A stretch of DNA of 64,000 nt, taken from NCBI RefSeq assembly GCF_047511655.1, contig NC_133401.1, forward strand, positions 46,333,570 to 46,397,569, written 5' to 3'. This document shows positions 46,801 to 59,644 of the stretch, piece after piece. Position numbers and translations under genes: made by a program. This DNA comes from Castor canadensis. Lineage: Eukaryota > Chordata > Mammalia > Rodentia > Castoridae. Each line of letters opens with the position of its first letter. Position 1 is the stretch's first letter. A model generated the notes under the pieces. The model was given only the letters and a program-made list of their open reading frames with translations. It searched no databases and was not told where the DNA came from.

Positions 46801-48072
46801 TTCAGGACCCCAGCCTCATGACACCCTACCTCACACTGTGGGGTAACAGAGACATGAGGGGCTTCTCATGTCTAAAAATAGGTGTTCACAATTTACAAAT
46901 CATGTTTACTTGGAGTTATTTCATTTGATTTTCACATCAACTTTATAGATGGGTAGAGATTGCCAGTCCCAGGTTACGAATGGAATCTAACCCATTGAGT
47001 GTCCTGCCATGATCTGTCCTTGTGGCCCCTTGCATGTCCTCATTCCGGGGTCTGTCTGGATGGCCATCCTGTGGTATAAGTTGGATTTGGATTCTGATGT
47101 CACCCCTTAGACTTGAAGGCTAAACTTCATTTTCCTTTTAGGACCTTTGCTCTCTGTAGACTTACACTCAACAACTCACCCTATCTAGTTGGCTTTGTGC
47201 AAATATTTCAGACTCTTGGCCAGACAGCAAAGCTCTGGTGAGGACCTTGAGGACTCCCATGCTCTGTAACTAGGAAGTAGAGGAATTGGCAGGTGAATCT
47301 TTAGATTGCTGTGTATGGCAGAGCTTGTCCCATCAGTTCAATGCTTCACCTGACAAAGAAAGATAGGTGACACTTATCCTACTTAAAAATGGAGCGACCT
47401 ATTTGTACTTTCTCAGAGATGTTAACTATAGTGGGTTATTTATGAAGTACTTGGAATGCACTGCTGATTAAAATCTGCTCATTGGTTATTTACATAAGGA
47501 ATATGGGTTCTTTTCTGTTTTCCAATTTAGTCAAGAAAAGCAAACCTCATCTTACTTATCATACAATTAGCATATAGGAAAATGAGTTTGTTGCCCAGAA
47601 CAACATGTGTATTACAAATCTACTTCTCTATTTTTGTTCTTGTGGAAGAAGTTATAATGGGTATTTCTGCTGCTCAGAGAATGTTGGGGAGGAGCAGCAC
47701 CATTATTTCTCACCAAATCACAGCACAGCTTGATCTGGAGCTGGTCAGAGAAGCATGGAAGGACAGTCCCCTTCCACAGAGCAGGAACCTCCACCAGTCA
47801 CCTGGACTGTGTCCTCTGGTGGAAGGGGAGGAGTAAATGTCACTTTAGATAAGAGGATTGTGAAACACACAAGAAACAGCCATAATTACTTGAAGGTGAG
47901 TTTGAGAAGGGCTTTTTCATGTCTGTTAGCATCAGTGTACTAGGGGTCAGGTTATGTGTTAACTGAATGATGAAGAAACATTACTAAAACTTCAGTTCAC
48001 TGTGCAGGGTGATCAGTCTGAATTAGCAAAAAGTCAGAATTAGAGTGTTTGTGAGTGCTCTGAGAAACACTT
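46801..48072. other. Anonymous sequence
   Basis: No supported gene. An 84-codon plus frame at 47582-47836 lacks a clear splice site or domain. Confidence 0.45.
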
Positions 48073-48180
48073 TAAGTTGGACACGGCTCATGCCTATCAT
48101 CTCAGCATTTGGGAGACTGAGGCAGGAATGTGAGTTCAAGGCCAGCCTGGGCTACATAGTGAGATACCGTCTAAAAAACC
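48073..48180 (+). mobile_element. B1-like SINE
   Basis: ATTTGGGAGACTGAGGCAGG and TCAAGGCCAGCCTGGGCTAC are nearly intact 7SL-like segments. Confidence 0.92.
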
Positions 48181-48865
48181 AAAAAGAAAAGCTTTTGTTT
48201 TGCTTTTAGTTCATGCAGTTATATATCAAAAATGATTTATATTGGAGTATCTTCTTTCATGTATAGATAAGTTTCAGATTATCATGCATTGAATGTGAAC
48301 AGGCAAGTCCTTTAAAAAAAAAACCCTGCTTTTCAGGCAGTTATAATTTTGGGATATTAATTTGCTTAACTATACTCTTTATTGTACTTCACTATATTTC
48401 TCTCCAAGTTAATTCAAAAGAGAATCATTTTTAAATTACTGAAACCTAAATGACTTTATTATCAATTCACATTTAAAACCAAGCATCCAGGCAGAGCGAA
48501 AGCTTGATATTCAGCTTAACTTGTCTTGATGGTTTTGCTGTGTTCTGGAAGAGATGGTCTCACCCAGTGTAGACAGCATGTCTGCTCATCCCTCTCACCA
48601 CCCTCCAGCCCCTATTATGGATGTAAAGACTTTCCCACAGCCTTTCAGATCAATGACTGACAAGAACTAAGTCCACAAGATGCAAGCTCACACGTGTGTT
48701 TGAAGCTGCTGGCTGCTTTTTGTCAAGACCTCTCTGCCACAAATTAGCATTGAAGGGCTCCTCCTGCTCTGCTTTTCAAACCTCTCCTACAAAACTGAAA
48801 TTTGATTTTCCTGTTAGGATGTGGGATGGTGGAGAAAGGAAGATGAAAGTGAGGTAGGTTCATGC
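48181..48865. other. Anonymous sequence
   Basis: No feature supported. Confidence 0.5.
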
Positions 48866-48867
48866 TT

Positions 48868-48995
48868 TCAAAATCAGATTCCCAAGCCTTAATCCCAGAC
48901 ACCTGGACTCAGTGTCTAGGGTAGAGGCCCTGGATTTCCACGTCTCATGAGCTCTCAGGTGATGGTTCTCTGCATGTTTTTGGGGAGACTCAGGT
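48868..48995 (+). mobile_element. MER5-like DNA transposon relic
   Basis: ATCAGATTCCCAAGCCTTAA and CTCTCAGGTGATGGTTCTCT resemble the MER5A middle and end. Diverged. Confidence 0.4.
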
Positions 48996-49374
48996 GGTAA
49001 TCATAGCACTGTGCTCACAAACAAAGCTCAGGGGAGGGAGGTGCAGCTATGCTGGGATGAACACCTGCAATAGTTTGACCTGAACCCACCTTGTTTTAGC
49101 ACTTAGTGGAAGTCTTATATCCCAGGAAAGCACTCAGTTCCAGACACACGGGGGAGTTAGTTTTCCTACAAGGCATTTAGATGATCCTATCATGGCTGCT
49201 TTTTAGCATTTCATAGACATTGGTGTTTAGTTTCCATGTTAAACCCAGGCTGTGTTTCCAGATGAGCCACTAAGCATGCTGGGAAAAGACAGGTAACCAT
49301 CTATACTCGAAGCATTGCTAGTGAGAGCCTTCAGCTTTTCTCAACTTCTTTTCTCACAAGTTATGGCAGAGCAA
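48996..49374. other. Anonymous sequence
   Basis: No feature supported. Confidence 0.5.
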
Positions 49375-49375
49375 G

Positions 49376-49520
49376 TGTTCCCAAACTTGTAAGCACATTG
49401 AACTCACCTGGGTTGTTTGGAAAAGAAAGAAATGCCTGTGATCTGCCCCAGAGGTGGGGATTAGTTGCTTTGGAGTATGGCCTGGTGCTGGTGCTGGTGG
49501 TTTTAAGAAGACCCTCCCTC
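49376..49520 (+). mobile_element. MER5-like DNA transposon relic (hAT)
   Basis: TTCCCAAACTTGTAAGCACA, AACTCACCTGGGTTGTTTGG and TGCCCCAGAGGTGGGGATTA resemble the first part of MER5A. Confidence 0.5.
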
Positions 49521-49725
49521 CCCTGAAGGTTCTAATTTGTAGACATCCTTAGGAACCTCCATGGCAGGTAGTTTCAGAAAACTGCAGCCATCAGTACCTG
49601 CACATTGTGCAGACATGCCCTTTGTCTTATCAATAGGTAAGGTCCAGTTCCCATCCATGCCTTTGAATCATGCTGTTCCATGACTTGATGTGAACACTAA
49701 TATTCAGTAACAGCCATGTTCTGTG

Positions 49726-49802
49726 GACTGGGGGTGTGGCTCAGTGGTACAACACTTGCCTAGCATGCACAAGGGCCTGGCTTTGATCCCAACACCTCAA
49801 GG
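49726..49802 (+). mobile_element. ID-type SINE
   Basis: GGGGGTGTGGCTCAGTGGTA and TTGCCTAGCATGCACAAGGG, with B box GGCTTTGATCCC: a well-preserved tRNA-Ala-like body. Confidence 0.92.
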
Positions 49803-51524
49803 AAATAACTAACAAAACCAGAAGAGGACAGATGGCTTTTGTCTTAGGGGAATCCAGTGTCCACACTAGAGTTCTCACTGTTGAGTTCACAGTGCTGTGA
49901 GGAACAACATAGCAAATAAGTAAGTGAAGCTCTCCTGGATGTCCTATCCCGGCCTAGCTAGTAGCTGAATTTGGCTAAGTGAGTTGCCCCAGGAGCAGAG
50001 TTGTATAGTCAACACTCCTGTCCCCCATCTTTGCCTTAAGTACTTAGCTCTGGGTGGTTTGTTACGGGATACCACGAAGCTGAAACACAAGCAGATTCCT
50101 TGAGCTGATTGAAATAACAATGCAATGGGGACATTTTGAAAGGCTCTGTGTAAATGAGAAATGTTTTATTCATCCCCTTCAATTCAAAGTGCAAAGCGAA
50201 ATCTATCCCACATTTCTGCATATTAGAAGGGTAAAATGATTGATTCATTATTTAGTGATATTGAGCAAAATCATCATAGTTTCAAAAGTACCTAGTCTTG
50301 CATCATTTAGAAAGCACAGCTCAATGTACTGCTCAGGGTGATACCAATTTATTGAGAATGAATGGGGCAAGAGAAACTGTGATGCAACATGGCCACTGTT
50401 TCCCATGAAGCTGGGATGAGACATGCTCTGACACTCACAAGCACACTCACTTGACATTTGGTTGCAAGGAGGATCTGTATCCTGGAGAAACTCCTGTAAG
50501 AGAAAAACAAAGAGGAACTTAGCTTGTAAACTCCCTCTTATTCCATTTCTCCCTGATGAGCTTTTACCCCAGGGGAAGTGAAGTCCACATACTTTCAGCT
50601 GCTCCACGTGGCTGCTCAGGAATGCAGGCACCTTGCCACATCCTACATAGTTTTACTGAAGTCCAAAAATGGAGGGGCACCTGTGTGCAGATGAGGCACA
50701 GACCAGTAGAGATAGAAAGGAGGAAGAGGTTGAGGGAATCTGAGATACGCAATGGTCTTTTTTGGTTTTGTTCATTTTATTATTTATTGGTTTTTACTAA
50801 GGCAAACACTGTGAAGTCTGCCTTACTTGGATACTGCTATTGCAAAGCACATTCTTAGGCTGAGAGAACACATTAGCATGGATTTCTTATTCTACCTTCT
50901 GCCGTATTGCTCACTGTGAATTCCAACATGAATGCAATATTAGTCTTGCCTGGTCTTTTCCCTTCTAGTAATCACACCAAACATAACACTCTCCCTGGAC
51001 GTTTGCAAAAGCAGGTGTAGCCCATCTGCCTTCTTTGTCAGCTTGAAGGATTTGATTCTTATTTTACTATTTTGCAGAGCCAAGTCCTTTCTTACAGAGA
51101 ATAGAGTGTACATGCTTTATAGTCTTGAGAGACAAGTCAGACACCAATAAGCTGTCGTTTCTGAGCATCTATCCTCTTTGATGAGTTAGTGCTCTTCTCC
51201 TAGGCAGTTTGTTTTTTTTTTTTAAAACAGGGAAAATGACTTGGAGTGTAAACATTATGTCATGTGTAGTTATTTCATGAACTGGATGGTTCTTAAATGT
51301 CAGTGGCTATATATGACTATCCTATTTGGCAACCTGGTCTCAACCTGACTGAAGGAGCCATAAAATAAAAGAATAAAAAGTCTATCTAATATGTTTGAAC
51401 ATTCCTTGTTCAGTGCTCAATTTTTCTGGAAAATTTGTTTGCACTGACTTCCCGGAAGCCTTTTCTTTTAGTTTTCTCATATATATAAGCAGTGAAAATT
51501 ATCTAACTCAGAAAGCAGGAAACT
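49803..51524. other. Anonymous sequence with one possible minus-strand micro-exon
   Basis: See the finding at 50451-50493. Otherwise nothing recognised. Confidence 0.4.
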
Positions 51525-51732
51525 CCAGGCATGGTGGTATACTCCTAAAATCTCAGCTACTTGGAAGATGAAGGAAGGGGGATTGTGAGTTTAAGGCTAG
51601 CCTGAGAAAAGTTAACAAGACCCTATCTCAAAAGCAAAATTGAAAAAGGGTTGGGGGTGGGGCTCAGTTGGTAAGAGTGCTTGCCTACCATGAGTGAGGC
51701 CCTGGGATTAATCCCTAGAAATGAAAAAAAAA
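51525..51732 (+). mobile_element. Dimeric SINE (B1-like plus ID)
   Basis: A CCAGGCATGGTGGTATACTC B1 half and a GGTTGGGGGTGGGGCTCAGT ID half, with an A tail. Confidence 0.9.
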
Positions 51733-52655
51733 AATTGGGAGAGGGGCCAGCAAAAAGAATTGTGTCTGCAATTAAAGTTCATGAATGCAGTCATGTCATT
51801 GCTTTTCTTGTGGCCCACATGGCTTCCCCTCCTGTTGAAGAACTAAGGTGGTTGAATGATGATATACAATCATCACTTTCCCATTCCTCCATGGGGTACC
51901 AGGGGGAAAATGGGCTTCTCTTATTTTCAAAGAATATTCCTAAGTGTAAACATGGAAGGAGTCTTACAGCATGGAGAAGGGTCTGAAGATTTGCAGAACA
52001 CCTCAAGTCTTTGGGTTTTTTTCCTCATGCTGCAGCAGGTGGACAGTCTTTGGAAAAGTGAAGTCCTAAGCCTGTGCTGTCATTGTTCTGTAATGATAAT
52101 TATTGGGTTCACCTTATTCTCAAAGTGGGTTTGACATGAGTTAATGTCTAGCAAGTCCACACTTCCTGTGAGCATGGATTTTTTAAGTGTTGCCCTGAAC
52201 AAGTAGTAGCTATTACTTTTTGAATGGTAAGTGTATTCTGTATGTGGAGGTATGGAGACATTGTCTTATTTCAGACTGAATTCCAACTGGTTCAAACACA
52301 AAAGGGAATTGGTTGGCTTGGGTAGCACAAAGGCCATGTGTATGACTAGCTACATCCTGGATTCAAATAATGTTATAAAGAACATCATCTTTCTCTAGCT
52401 CTGTCTTTGTCTCTTAGTTCTTCTTTTGTTCATGATGATTTTGTTCTCAGATGTACTTTTTTCTTGTGGTCCAAGATAAAGACCAACAAATCTAAGTATT
52501 TCTTCTTAGCACAGTTCAGTTTTAACCCAGAAGTGGGGTTGAGTTCAAATGGCCAAGCCTAGAGGAAGTCCACCTTCAGATTCTGAAGGAAACTGAGAAT
52601 GATTTCAGAAGAGAAATTAAAGAAGTTGATGTTGTTTCAAAAAAAAAAGTGGAAA
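51733..52655. other. Anonymous sequence
   Basis: No feature supported. Confidence 0.5.
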
Positions 52656-52978
52656 ATGGGCAGGACATAGTTGCTCATGACTATTACACAAGCTACTTAG
52701 GAGGCAGAGACTGGGAAGATCAAAGTTTGAGGCCAGCGTGGGCAAAAAGTTAACAAGACTCCCATCTCAACAAACAGCTGGGCGTGGTAGCATACCTGTC
52801 ATCCCACCTATGCAGGAGACATAGGTAAGAGGATTATGGTCCAAGGCCAGCCCCAGCAAAAATAAGATACCCTATCTAAAAAATAAAACAAAAGGGGCTG
52901 GAAGGCATGGCTCAAGTGGTAGAGTGCTCGCAAGTAAGACTGAGTTCAAATTCACTACTGCCTCCTCCCCCAAAAGGA
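52656..52978 (+). mobile_element. Trimeric SINE (B1-like, B1-like, ID)
   Basis: Modules start near 52657, 52778 (AGCTGGGCGTGGTAGCATAC) and 52894 (GGGGCTGGAAGGCATGGCTC), ending in a C-rich, A-rich tail. Confidence 0.9.
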
Positions 52979-53384
52979 AATGATTGCAGAGTAGCATTAA
53001 TAACAGATTCACATTCTTATGGGAAAAGGATCATAAACTCCTAGCTAAGAGACCTCAATTTTAGAGCTCACATGCTTTATGAAAAATGGACCCAATTTCA
53101 GGGAGGTAAACTCACATTGGAAAGACCGATGTATAAACTGAGAACAAATTTATTATTTTACATTGAGGACAACCAAACAACTCCAATACCAAAGCACAAA
53201 GGAAGGCAATCATAAGAAATCTGCTAGATGAGGATGATCAAAAGAAGAGGAGATGGTGTTGTGGTCTCCCATAGGCTGTGCCACCACAGGGACCAGATCC
53301 CTGGGATTCCCTGGGCCAGGCCAATGTTGTTCTTGGATGGTAGATGAGAACTCTCTGAAAGTCTGGTGCATCGGGCTTCTGTTT
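52979..53384. other. Anonymous sequence
   Basis: No feature supported. Confidence 0.5.
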
Positions 53385-53515
53385 TGTCCAGCATTTATCA
53401 ACATCTGGTTCCTCCAACCACATTAAAATTACCCTGGAGCTGGATAAGATGCAGGTTTCTGGTCTCATCCCAGACTTACTGAATTGGAATTGATGAAGTG
53501 AATTTGCATTTTCTG
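53385..53515 (+). mobile_element. MER5-like DNA transposon relic (hAT)
   Basis: ACATTAAAATTACCCTGGAG and CTCATCCCAGACTTACTGAA, then a GAATTGGAATTGATG-like segment, follow the MER5A order. Confidence 0.6.
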
Positions 53516-54070
53516 CATGCTCTCCTGGCTTTGTTTCACTGGCATGAGTTATTTGTCTAAGCTAATCAAACCCCTTTGTTCACACACTCTATTCTAACAG
53601 GATATAAACAATTAGATTTCTGCTTAAATTATTTAGCATTTGCTTTTAAATACTTATCATAGCTCTCAACTTAGGGGATTTTTAGTTTAATCTTAAGCAT
53701 AAAATTCTGATTAGAAAGTTATAAAAAATGTTTATAGAATATAGGAAAGAATGGAAATATATAAGGAATTAAATAGTATCACAAAGTCATGAGTGTTTGT
53801 TTTCTTCATTTGTTGTGTGTATACATTCCCACTAGTCCCAAACAGGGGTCTGTGTAGACTGTAGATAGAATTTGGTTCCTGCTTTATTTGTTCCAATATT
53901 ATCTGAGAGCATCTTTTCATATCATTCTCTTCACTTAGATCAACTGTTATTTTTCTAAAATTTCTAAATATTTGTCTAAAATTTTTATTCAAATATGTGT
54001 AGTTTTATACCTGCCCCCCCCATTATTAATCATATATATTGTGTGTAGTTTTTGTAAGTGTGGGAGAATG
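53516..54070. other. Anonymous AT-rich sequence
   Basis: No feature supported. Confidence 0.5.
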
Positions 54071-54075
54071 AACCA

Positions 54076-54106
54076 CTTGTTGGCCTTTTGGCTAAGATCA
54101 AGTGTA
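54076..54106 (+). pseudogene. U2 snRNA 5' fragment (pseudogene)
   Basis: GGCCTTTTGGCTAAGATCAA is an exact match to the 5' part of U2 snRNA, including the branch-site neighbourhood start. The match extends from about 54076 to 54106 with two mismatches near its 5' side, then stops. A TATTTTGGAGAGG segment at about 54128 may be a leftover of the later U2 body. It has no U2 promoter elements and is not functional. Confidence 0.85.
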
Positions 54107-54137
54107 TAAGGGTAGAAGAATGAGATGTATTTTGGAG

Positions 54138-54206
54138 AGGTGTTGGTTATTGAACCTGGGACCTTGTGTATACTCATACTCCACCACTGAACTACACCTA
54201 CCAGCT
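54138..54206 (-). mobile_element. ID-type SINE
   Basis: Antisense tRNA-like body: GGTTATTGAACCTGGGACCT and CCACCACTGAACTACACCTA. Confidence 0.8.
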
Positions 54207-56397
54207 GGAGATACTGTATTTACTTAAAAATTGAATAGATACAATCAAATATGGATTATTCTAACAAAAGAAAATGTTCAACGTGGGAAACCTTTAGCTT
54301 AGTTCCCAATGGGAAGTATAACAAAATTGGAGTTCATGGTTAATTATAACCAGGTTGCTAAGTGGATTAACTGCCTGATATTGAAGTAGTTTACAAATTT
54401 ACAGTTTTATAAGTGAAAAGACTGATTCTACATGAAATATCCTAACCAATGAATTTTTCTACAATAGATAGATTTAGTCTCAAGGGTAGAGGCTAGTAGT
54501 CCTTGGAAGATAACCATTCAATAAATTTCTCTATACAAAAGAGTTTTCCCTTTTTAGAAAACAGACTTGGGGAGAAACAACCCTGAGCTTATAAGAAATA
54601 GAAGAAATATGAATTTAACAGAAAATTTATGACCACATAAAAGTTTTATGGCCTCACATAGTCTGCAATTTTTCCAGACTTTTTAATTCACTACACTTAC
54701 CTACACTACTGTAGGTAAGCTGGGCCTGTCTGCTCCCCAGGACTCAGATTCACTCCTGGAGGTTCCCGTGCGTATACCCTGTTTCCAGGACTGAATGTCA
54801 GGCTGCTGTCCTCTCTGCTGGCACACACATGGTAGCCGGTGACAAGGGGAGCCTGCTGTGCATGTGGCCTACATGCAGAGAGGCTCTGTCTTCCCAGCAC
54901 TGCCCAGAGGAGCCTACTTTCATCATGGAGTGGACTTTGACAATGATAGAAAGCAGATGAAACAACACTTACAGTGCTCATACTTCTCCATCTACAGACA
55001 TTTCCCAATTGTCTGTAGGTTGTCCAGACAATCTGCAGGTGTGGAGAAACTATCTCTGCCTGCTCAGTTTTGTTTCTGTATTTTCTCTCTTTTCTTGACC
55101 AACTCTCTTGCTTCCTTCCCTGGAGTTACACCCATCTCCACCCTCCATGAAAAAAATTGCCTGCATCCTTTCTCCTCTCATTTTTTGATAACAATGCAGA
55201 AACTAGTGATTTTTGATCTCAACATCTTTTCTAAAAGTTTTTAACGATGCCAACATAGTTTCTAAATGTTTACTTAAATACTGTTTAAGGCTAAAAACCT
55301 CTTAAGTATAGATTTCTAGGACTTTTAAACCATTTGTGGTTTGTGACAATATATTTTTCTTTCTAATAACATTCTCAGACTAACCTTATTTTCCTTTTCT
55401 CTAAATTCTTGTGGGTCTCCCCACTGGCCACAGATTTCCACAGTGATATCATTTTCTAGGTTTAAGATGAAAATCTCATATTTTACTGGTGTCATCAGCA
55501 ATTATCAGCATCCTCAGGATGGGCACAAACTATTGAAACTCAGAGACCAAACTTTAAGCCCTAATGACCTTTTATTAATTTTATTTGTGAATTGCAACTA
55601 TCTATTGTGATTATACGAATATGTCACTGTGTGCTATCCATAATATGGGTGTGTTTTATACCTATTATATAGGTAAAGACAATTAAGGACATATTATAGG
55701 ATCCACTCTTGCTAATTTAAGCAATAAGAATTTTTCTTAAGGAATATTAGATAATACCTAGAATTTTTGGAAGGTCCAGAGATTCAGCCTTGGGTCTAAT
55801 AACCCACGGCTATTAACCACTGGCAGCTAACACACAGAAAACACACAATGAGGAAAAGTCTCCCAAACCAGGAAGCTGCCATAGATGCTACACTGCAGCT
55901 GCCTCTCACAGGGCCTTCACCTGCCCTTGTCAGTATGTCAGAATTCCCACTCTTGGCTGCCAGATCATGTTGCTTATACCCACTTGAAGTTTTGTGAAGA
56001 TGTGTGTCTATTTGAAAAAACAGGTCACATGCTTGCAATGTGGATGCGGAGGTTTTGAGTGCTAGGTGCATGTCCAATCTCTGTTGAAAGAGGAAGGCAA
56101 TTAGGTGACTGAAATTAGCCATTAAGTCAATATACAGTACCTGACACATAGGTTAATACTGAGAACAGTCCATTGGCACATCATATAAAGCCTTTGTATG
56201 TACTGAGTCTGTGGATCATCCTTTGGGAAATCAAAGGGTCGTAAGTGTGTGTATGGTGCCAGGTATGTGAAGCTCTCAGCAGGTGGTGATACTTACATTC
56301 TGTGATTCCCTCTTTGGTTAAAAGCATCTGCTCTTGGCAGCACCAAGACACTACGAATTTCTCCTCCTGTTCACACTCACAAGGGTACTGTGGGAGG
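54207..56397. other. Anonymous sequence
   Basis: No confident feature. The 128-codon plus frame at 54858 and the 117-codon minus frame at 56149 show no domain or splice pattern I can support. Confidence 0.45.
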
Positions 56398-56645
56398 TAG
56401 CATGGTGTAGTGAGGAAGTATATGGGCTTTGGAGCCAAACTGCTTGGATTCCAATCCTGGATCTACCATTGATTGGCATTTTGAGCTTGGAAAGTCATTC
56501 CTTTCTTTGTGCCTAGGTTTACTAATCTGTAACATGGTGGGTGTAGTACCTACTTCATAAGGTAGCTATGAAGAATAATGAGTTAATATTTTTAAAGTAT
56601 TTAAAACAGTGCTTAAAAGTAAGTGCTATATAAGTGTTAAAATTA
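56398..56645 (-). mobile_element. MIR SINE (old, long)
   Basis: ATGGTGTAGTGAGGAAGTAT, TTGGATTCCAATCCTGGATC, TTACTAATCTGTAACATGGT and AACAGTGCTTAAAAGTAAGT cover most of antisense MIR. Confidence 0.88.
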
Positions 56646-58889
56646 TATGCTAATATCTACTTCAGTTAATATTAATACCAGTTTTTAGTCCACTTCCTGC
56701 CACTTTACACCCAGACAATACCTATAACAATTGTTTACTGACAATGGTTTTTCTCTGGTCTCTTATGAAGAGGAGGCAACCTTTGTTACAGTTTATATGG
56801 ATTGGCTCTCAAATATGCAGTATTTGTTATGTGAAACTGAAGGCTATTATAATAACATCTCTCCTTCCATAGCCATTGTTGTCGTCTTTCTGTTCCTTGT
56901 TTTGTGTCCTGGGTGACACTGGTGTCACTGGAATATTCCCTTCAGTTGAGACACTAAAGTTAGGTCTGAGAACAGCAAGCTTCCGTGTTGCACACCCAAT
57001 GATGTGTATCATGGGATGTCATCAGTGGGCTGGATTTCATCGTCCATAACCCATTTTCAAAGTTTCCTTACACTGAGTCACTTTTCACATGCCTACTCCA
57101 TTGACACGTCCATGCTCTCTCTCTCTCTCTGTGTTCTAGATTCCATCCTTACTATTCGGTTAGCACAGATTTCATTGGTGGCTCCTCTTAATATTACTGC
57201 TGTTCTAACTGTGATGGTAATCTCTTTAGAACCTAGTCCAGTGTGCATTCAGGAGTTTTAGAGTCCTGCAGGCCTGACTGTGAGTCCAAATTTAAAATTT
57301 CCACCTACCTAAATAAAGTTTCCTTCTCCTCTCCTCTGTCTCTTTAGTCACCACATAGGTCAGCTGGACATCACATTTAACACTGTTTAGCACTTATACT
57401 TGTCCTTGAAAGCCTTTGTGAGAGAGTCCAAAGCTCCTGGCTTCCTTATATTCCCATTGCCTAGCACAGAACCTGACCCACACTGGATGTTCAGTGACTA
57501 CTAAAGTAAATTGAATGTTATATTCAAATAAATCCACTCAGGATAAAAGAGAGTAATATTGAATACACACCTGGAGTGAGCAAGTATCTCACTGCATAAG
57601 CAAACTAACAATAGGTAAAATAGAGCCCCCATATACTGTAATGTAGAGTTCTTTTTTAACATGTTCACATAGTGAGTGTTTTTTTTTTTCAAGTTTCTCA
57701 AGGTAGGATTCTAACTATATCTGTAACTTTCAGAATTTTGTCTGGGCCTTAATGGGGCTTCCTTGCTGTTCTGGTTTTATTCTTTGACAAAAGTTATCTT
57801 CTCACTAAAAAAAAAAGCCACCTCATTATTTCTGTGAGGAAAAAAGGAATGTTGAACCCATTAGCTAAGCGAGGTAAAATTCTCTCTGGCTCTGGACATC
57901 TGTGTTGATGGATTCTTGAGAGTTGTAGGTTCTGCCACGGCACTTCTTTTACTGTGTTTTCAGAAACTTCATCAATAGTGTAATCTCATGAATTCTGAGG
58001 CCTGTAGAGGATATGTTGATGAGAGGGGATGGGGAGAGAGAGGAAGAGACAGGCTTTAAGGTAGCCTGTTAAAAAGAAAACTTCTAGGAGGACATAAATA
58101 CCATGAGTTGTTATTTAAAAAAGGTAACAGCAAAGTCAACAGATGCTTGACAACTTATGCGATTAAAACAGGGAGGAAAATGCCAAGAAGGTCACCTGAA
58201 AGGACATGTAATCTTTCAAAATGTGGAGTGTCCGAAGTGGACCTCACTCATTTCAAGCTTGCTGAAGATCAGCCTTTATGGATATGTTGGTATATTATAT
58301 AGATAGAACATAGTAAGAGATCTCTTCATGACATTTCCATACATGTGCATAATGTATTTTGATCATACTTACCTCTCTATTCTTTCTTATTTTTCAAGGA
58401 CAACTTCAGGGACAATGACTGCCCCAGTCCTGAGCAATAGAGCAACCTTCTTTGTAGAGTTATCTACTTGAGAGGATGGTTCTGTGTAAGAGGAAATTGA
58501 CTCTGAATTTTTTTCCAACTGCCCAGAGACATTAATGTCCTCAAAAGGAGCTTGAGGACACTGTGGAAATTAAAACTAACTTGGTGACAATTTAATAATG
58601 AAATGAAGAAAGTCAGTCACTTTTAAATTTTCTTCAGAGGAGAAATTAGACGTGATCCAAGGGAGGTGGTTGTTTAAAAATGCAAAATTCACTTTAATTT
58701 TAAAGTTTGAAGTTCTTGAACTGTATTTCTTACAAAAGCTTCTGGAATCCATCTTGTTAAACCAAAGAAGGCAGTCTCATTCCTTCCCCACCTTCTTCCT
58801 TCTGATCCGGTGATATCCACATTCCTTAGCACAGGACCCAGAATCTAGTTAATTTATAAGAAATATATGTTAAATGAGTGACTGTTAAG
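56646..58889. other. Anonymous sequence with a short MIR/L2-like piece
   Basis: A (TC)n run lies at 57113-57130. Around 57440-57520, TGCCTAGCACAGAACCTGAC followed by GGATGTTCAGTGACTACTAA recalls an antisense MIR or L2 tail. Nothing else is recognised. Confidence 0.4.
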
Positions 58890-58890
58890 G

Positions 58891-59002
58891 GGATCTCACT
58901 TGGTACACACCTGTAGTCCTAGTTACTCAGGAGGCTGAGGCAGGAGAACCACTTGAGCCCAGAAGTTTAAGGCCAGTCTGGGCAACAAAGAGAGACCTCA
59001 AA
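58891..59002 (+). mobile_element. 7SL-derived SINE monomer
   Basis: CCTGTAGTCCTAGTTACTCA, GGAGGCTGAGGCAGGAGAAC and AAGGCCAGTCTGGGCAACAA are well kept. This copy is closer to an Alu-like free monomer than most B1 copies in the window. Confidence 0.88.
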
Positions 59003-59262
59003 AGGATCTTGTGTACTAACTCTGTTTAATCACCAGAGATTGGAGGTAAGAAGAAATGGTGTTTCGGAGAGTTAAAAATTCTAACTGGCTGTTGAGCACT
59101 CACAAATTTCTTAAAGGGGCCATTACTTGTAGGCGTGATTACTTTGGAATTTCCTACAAGCTTTGAGTGACTTGCCTGAGGGCACAAAGAACACCTCAGT
59201 GGATTGGTCTTCAGAAGGGTAGGAATAATATAAAAGGCACTAAAGCAAAGCATCTCTTCCAT

Positions 59263-59598
59263 CCCTCCCACAGTGAGGCTAGTGTTGAACTCAGGGCTTT
59301 ACACTTGCCAGGCAAGTATTCTACTGCTTTGAGCCACATTTCCAGCCCTTTTTGCTGTAGTTATTTTGGAGATAGGGTCTTATTTTTTGCCCAGTCTGGC
59401 TTGGTCTGTGATCTTCCTAGTTTATGCTTCCCACCATTTCTGTAATGACAGGTGAGTATTACCACACTTGGTTGGGATTGGGACTCAGAAACATTATATT
59501 TTATTTTTTATCTGCCCAGGTGGCCTGGAATCCCTTCAAACCTCCAGATCCCAGCCTCCCAAATAGCTAGGATTACAGGTATGAGCCACTGGTGTCCA
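59263..59598 (-). mobile_element. Trimeric SINE, antisense (ID, B1-like, B1-like)
   Basis: The antisense ID lies at about 59263-59350, then B1-like modules with GGAGATAGGGTCTTATTTTT and CAAATAGCTAGGATTACAGG. Confidence 0.82.
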
Positions 59599-59644
59599 GA
59601 TGAAACAAAGCGTCTTTGAGGGTTTATTTATTATTATTATTATT

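Noticed and set aside
47582..47836. Possible coding exon (84 codons)
   Set aside because: No convincing acceptor-donor pair and no recognisable domain.
49726..49802. tRNA-like sequence
   Set aside because: It has A and B boxes but is the body of an ID SINE with a SINE tail, not a tRNA gene that could fold into a proper cloverleaf.
54076..54106. Functional U2 snRNA gene
   Set aside because: Only the 5' segment is present and the proximal promoter element is absent.
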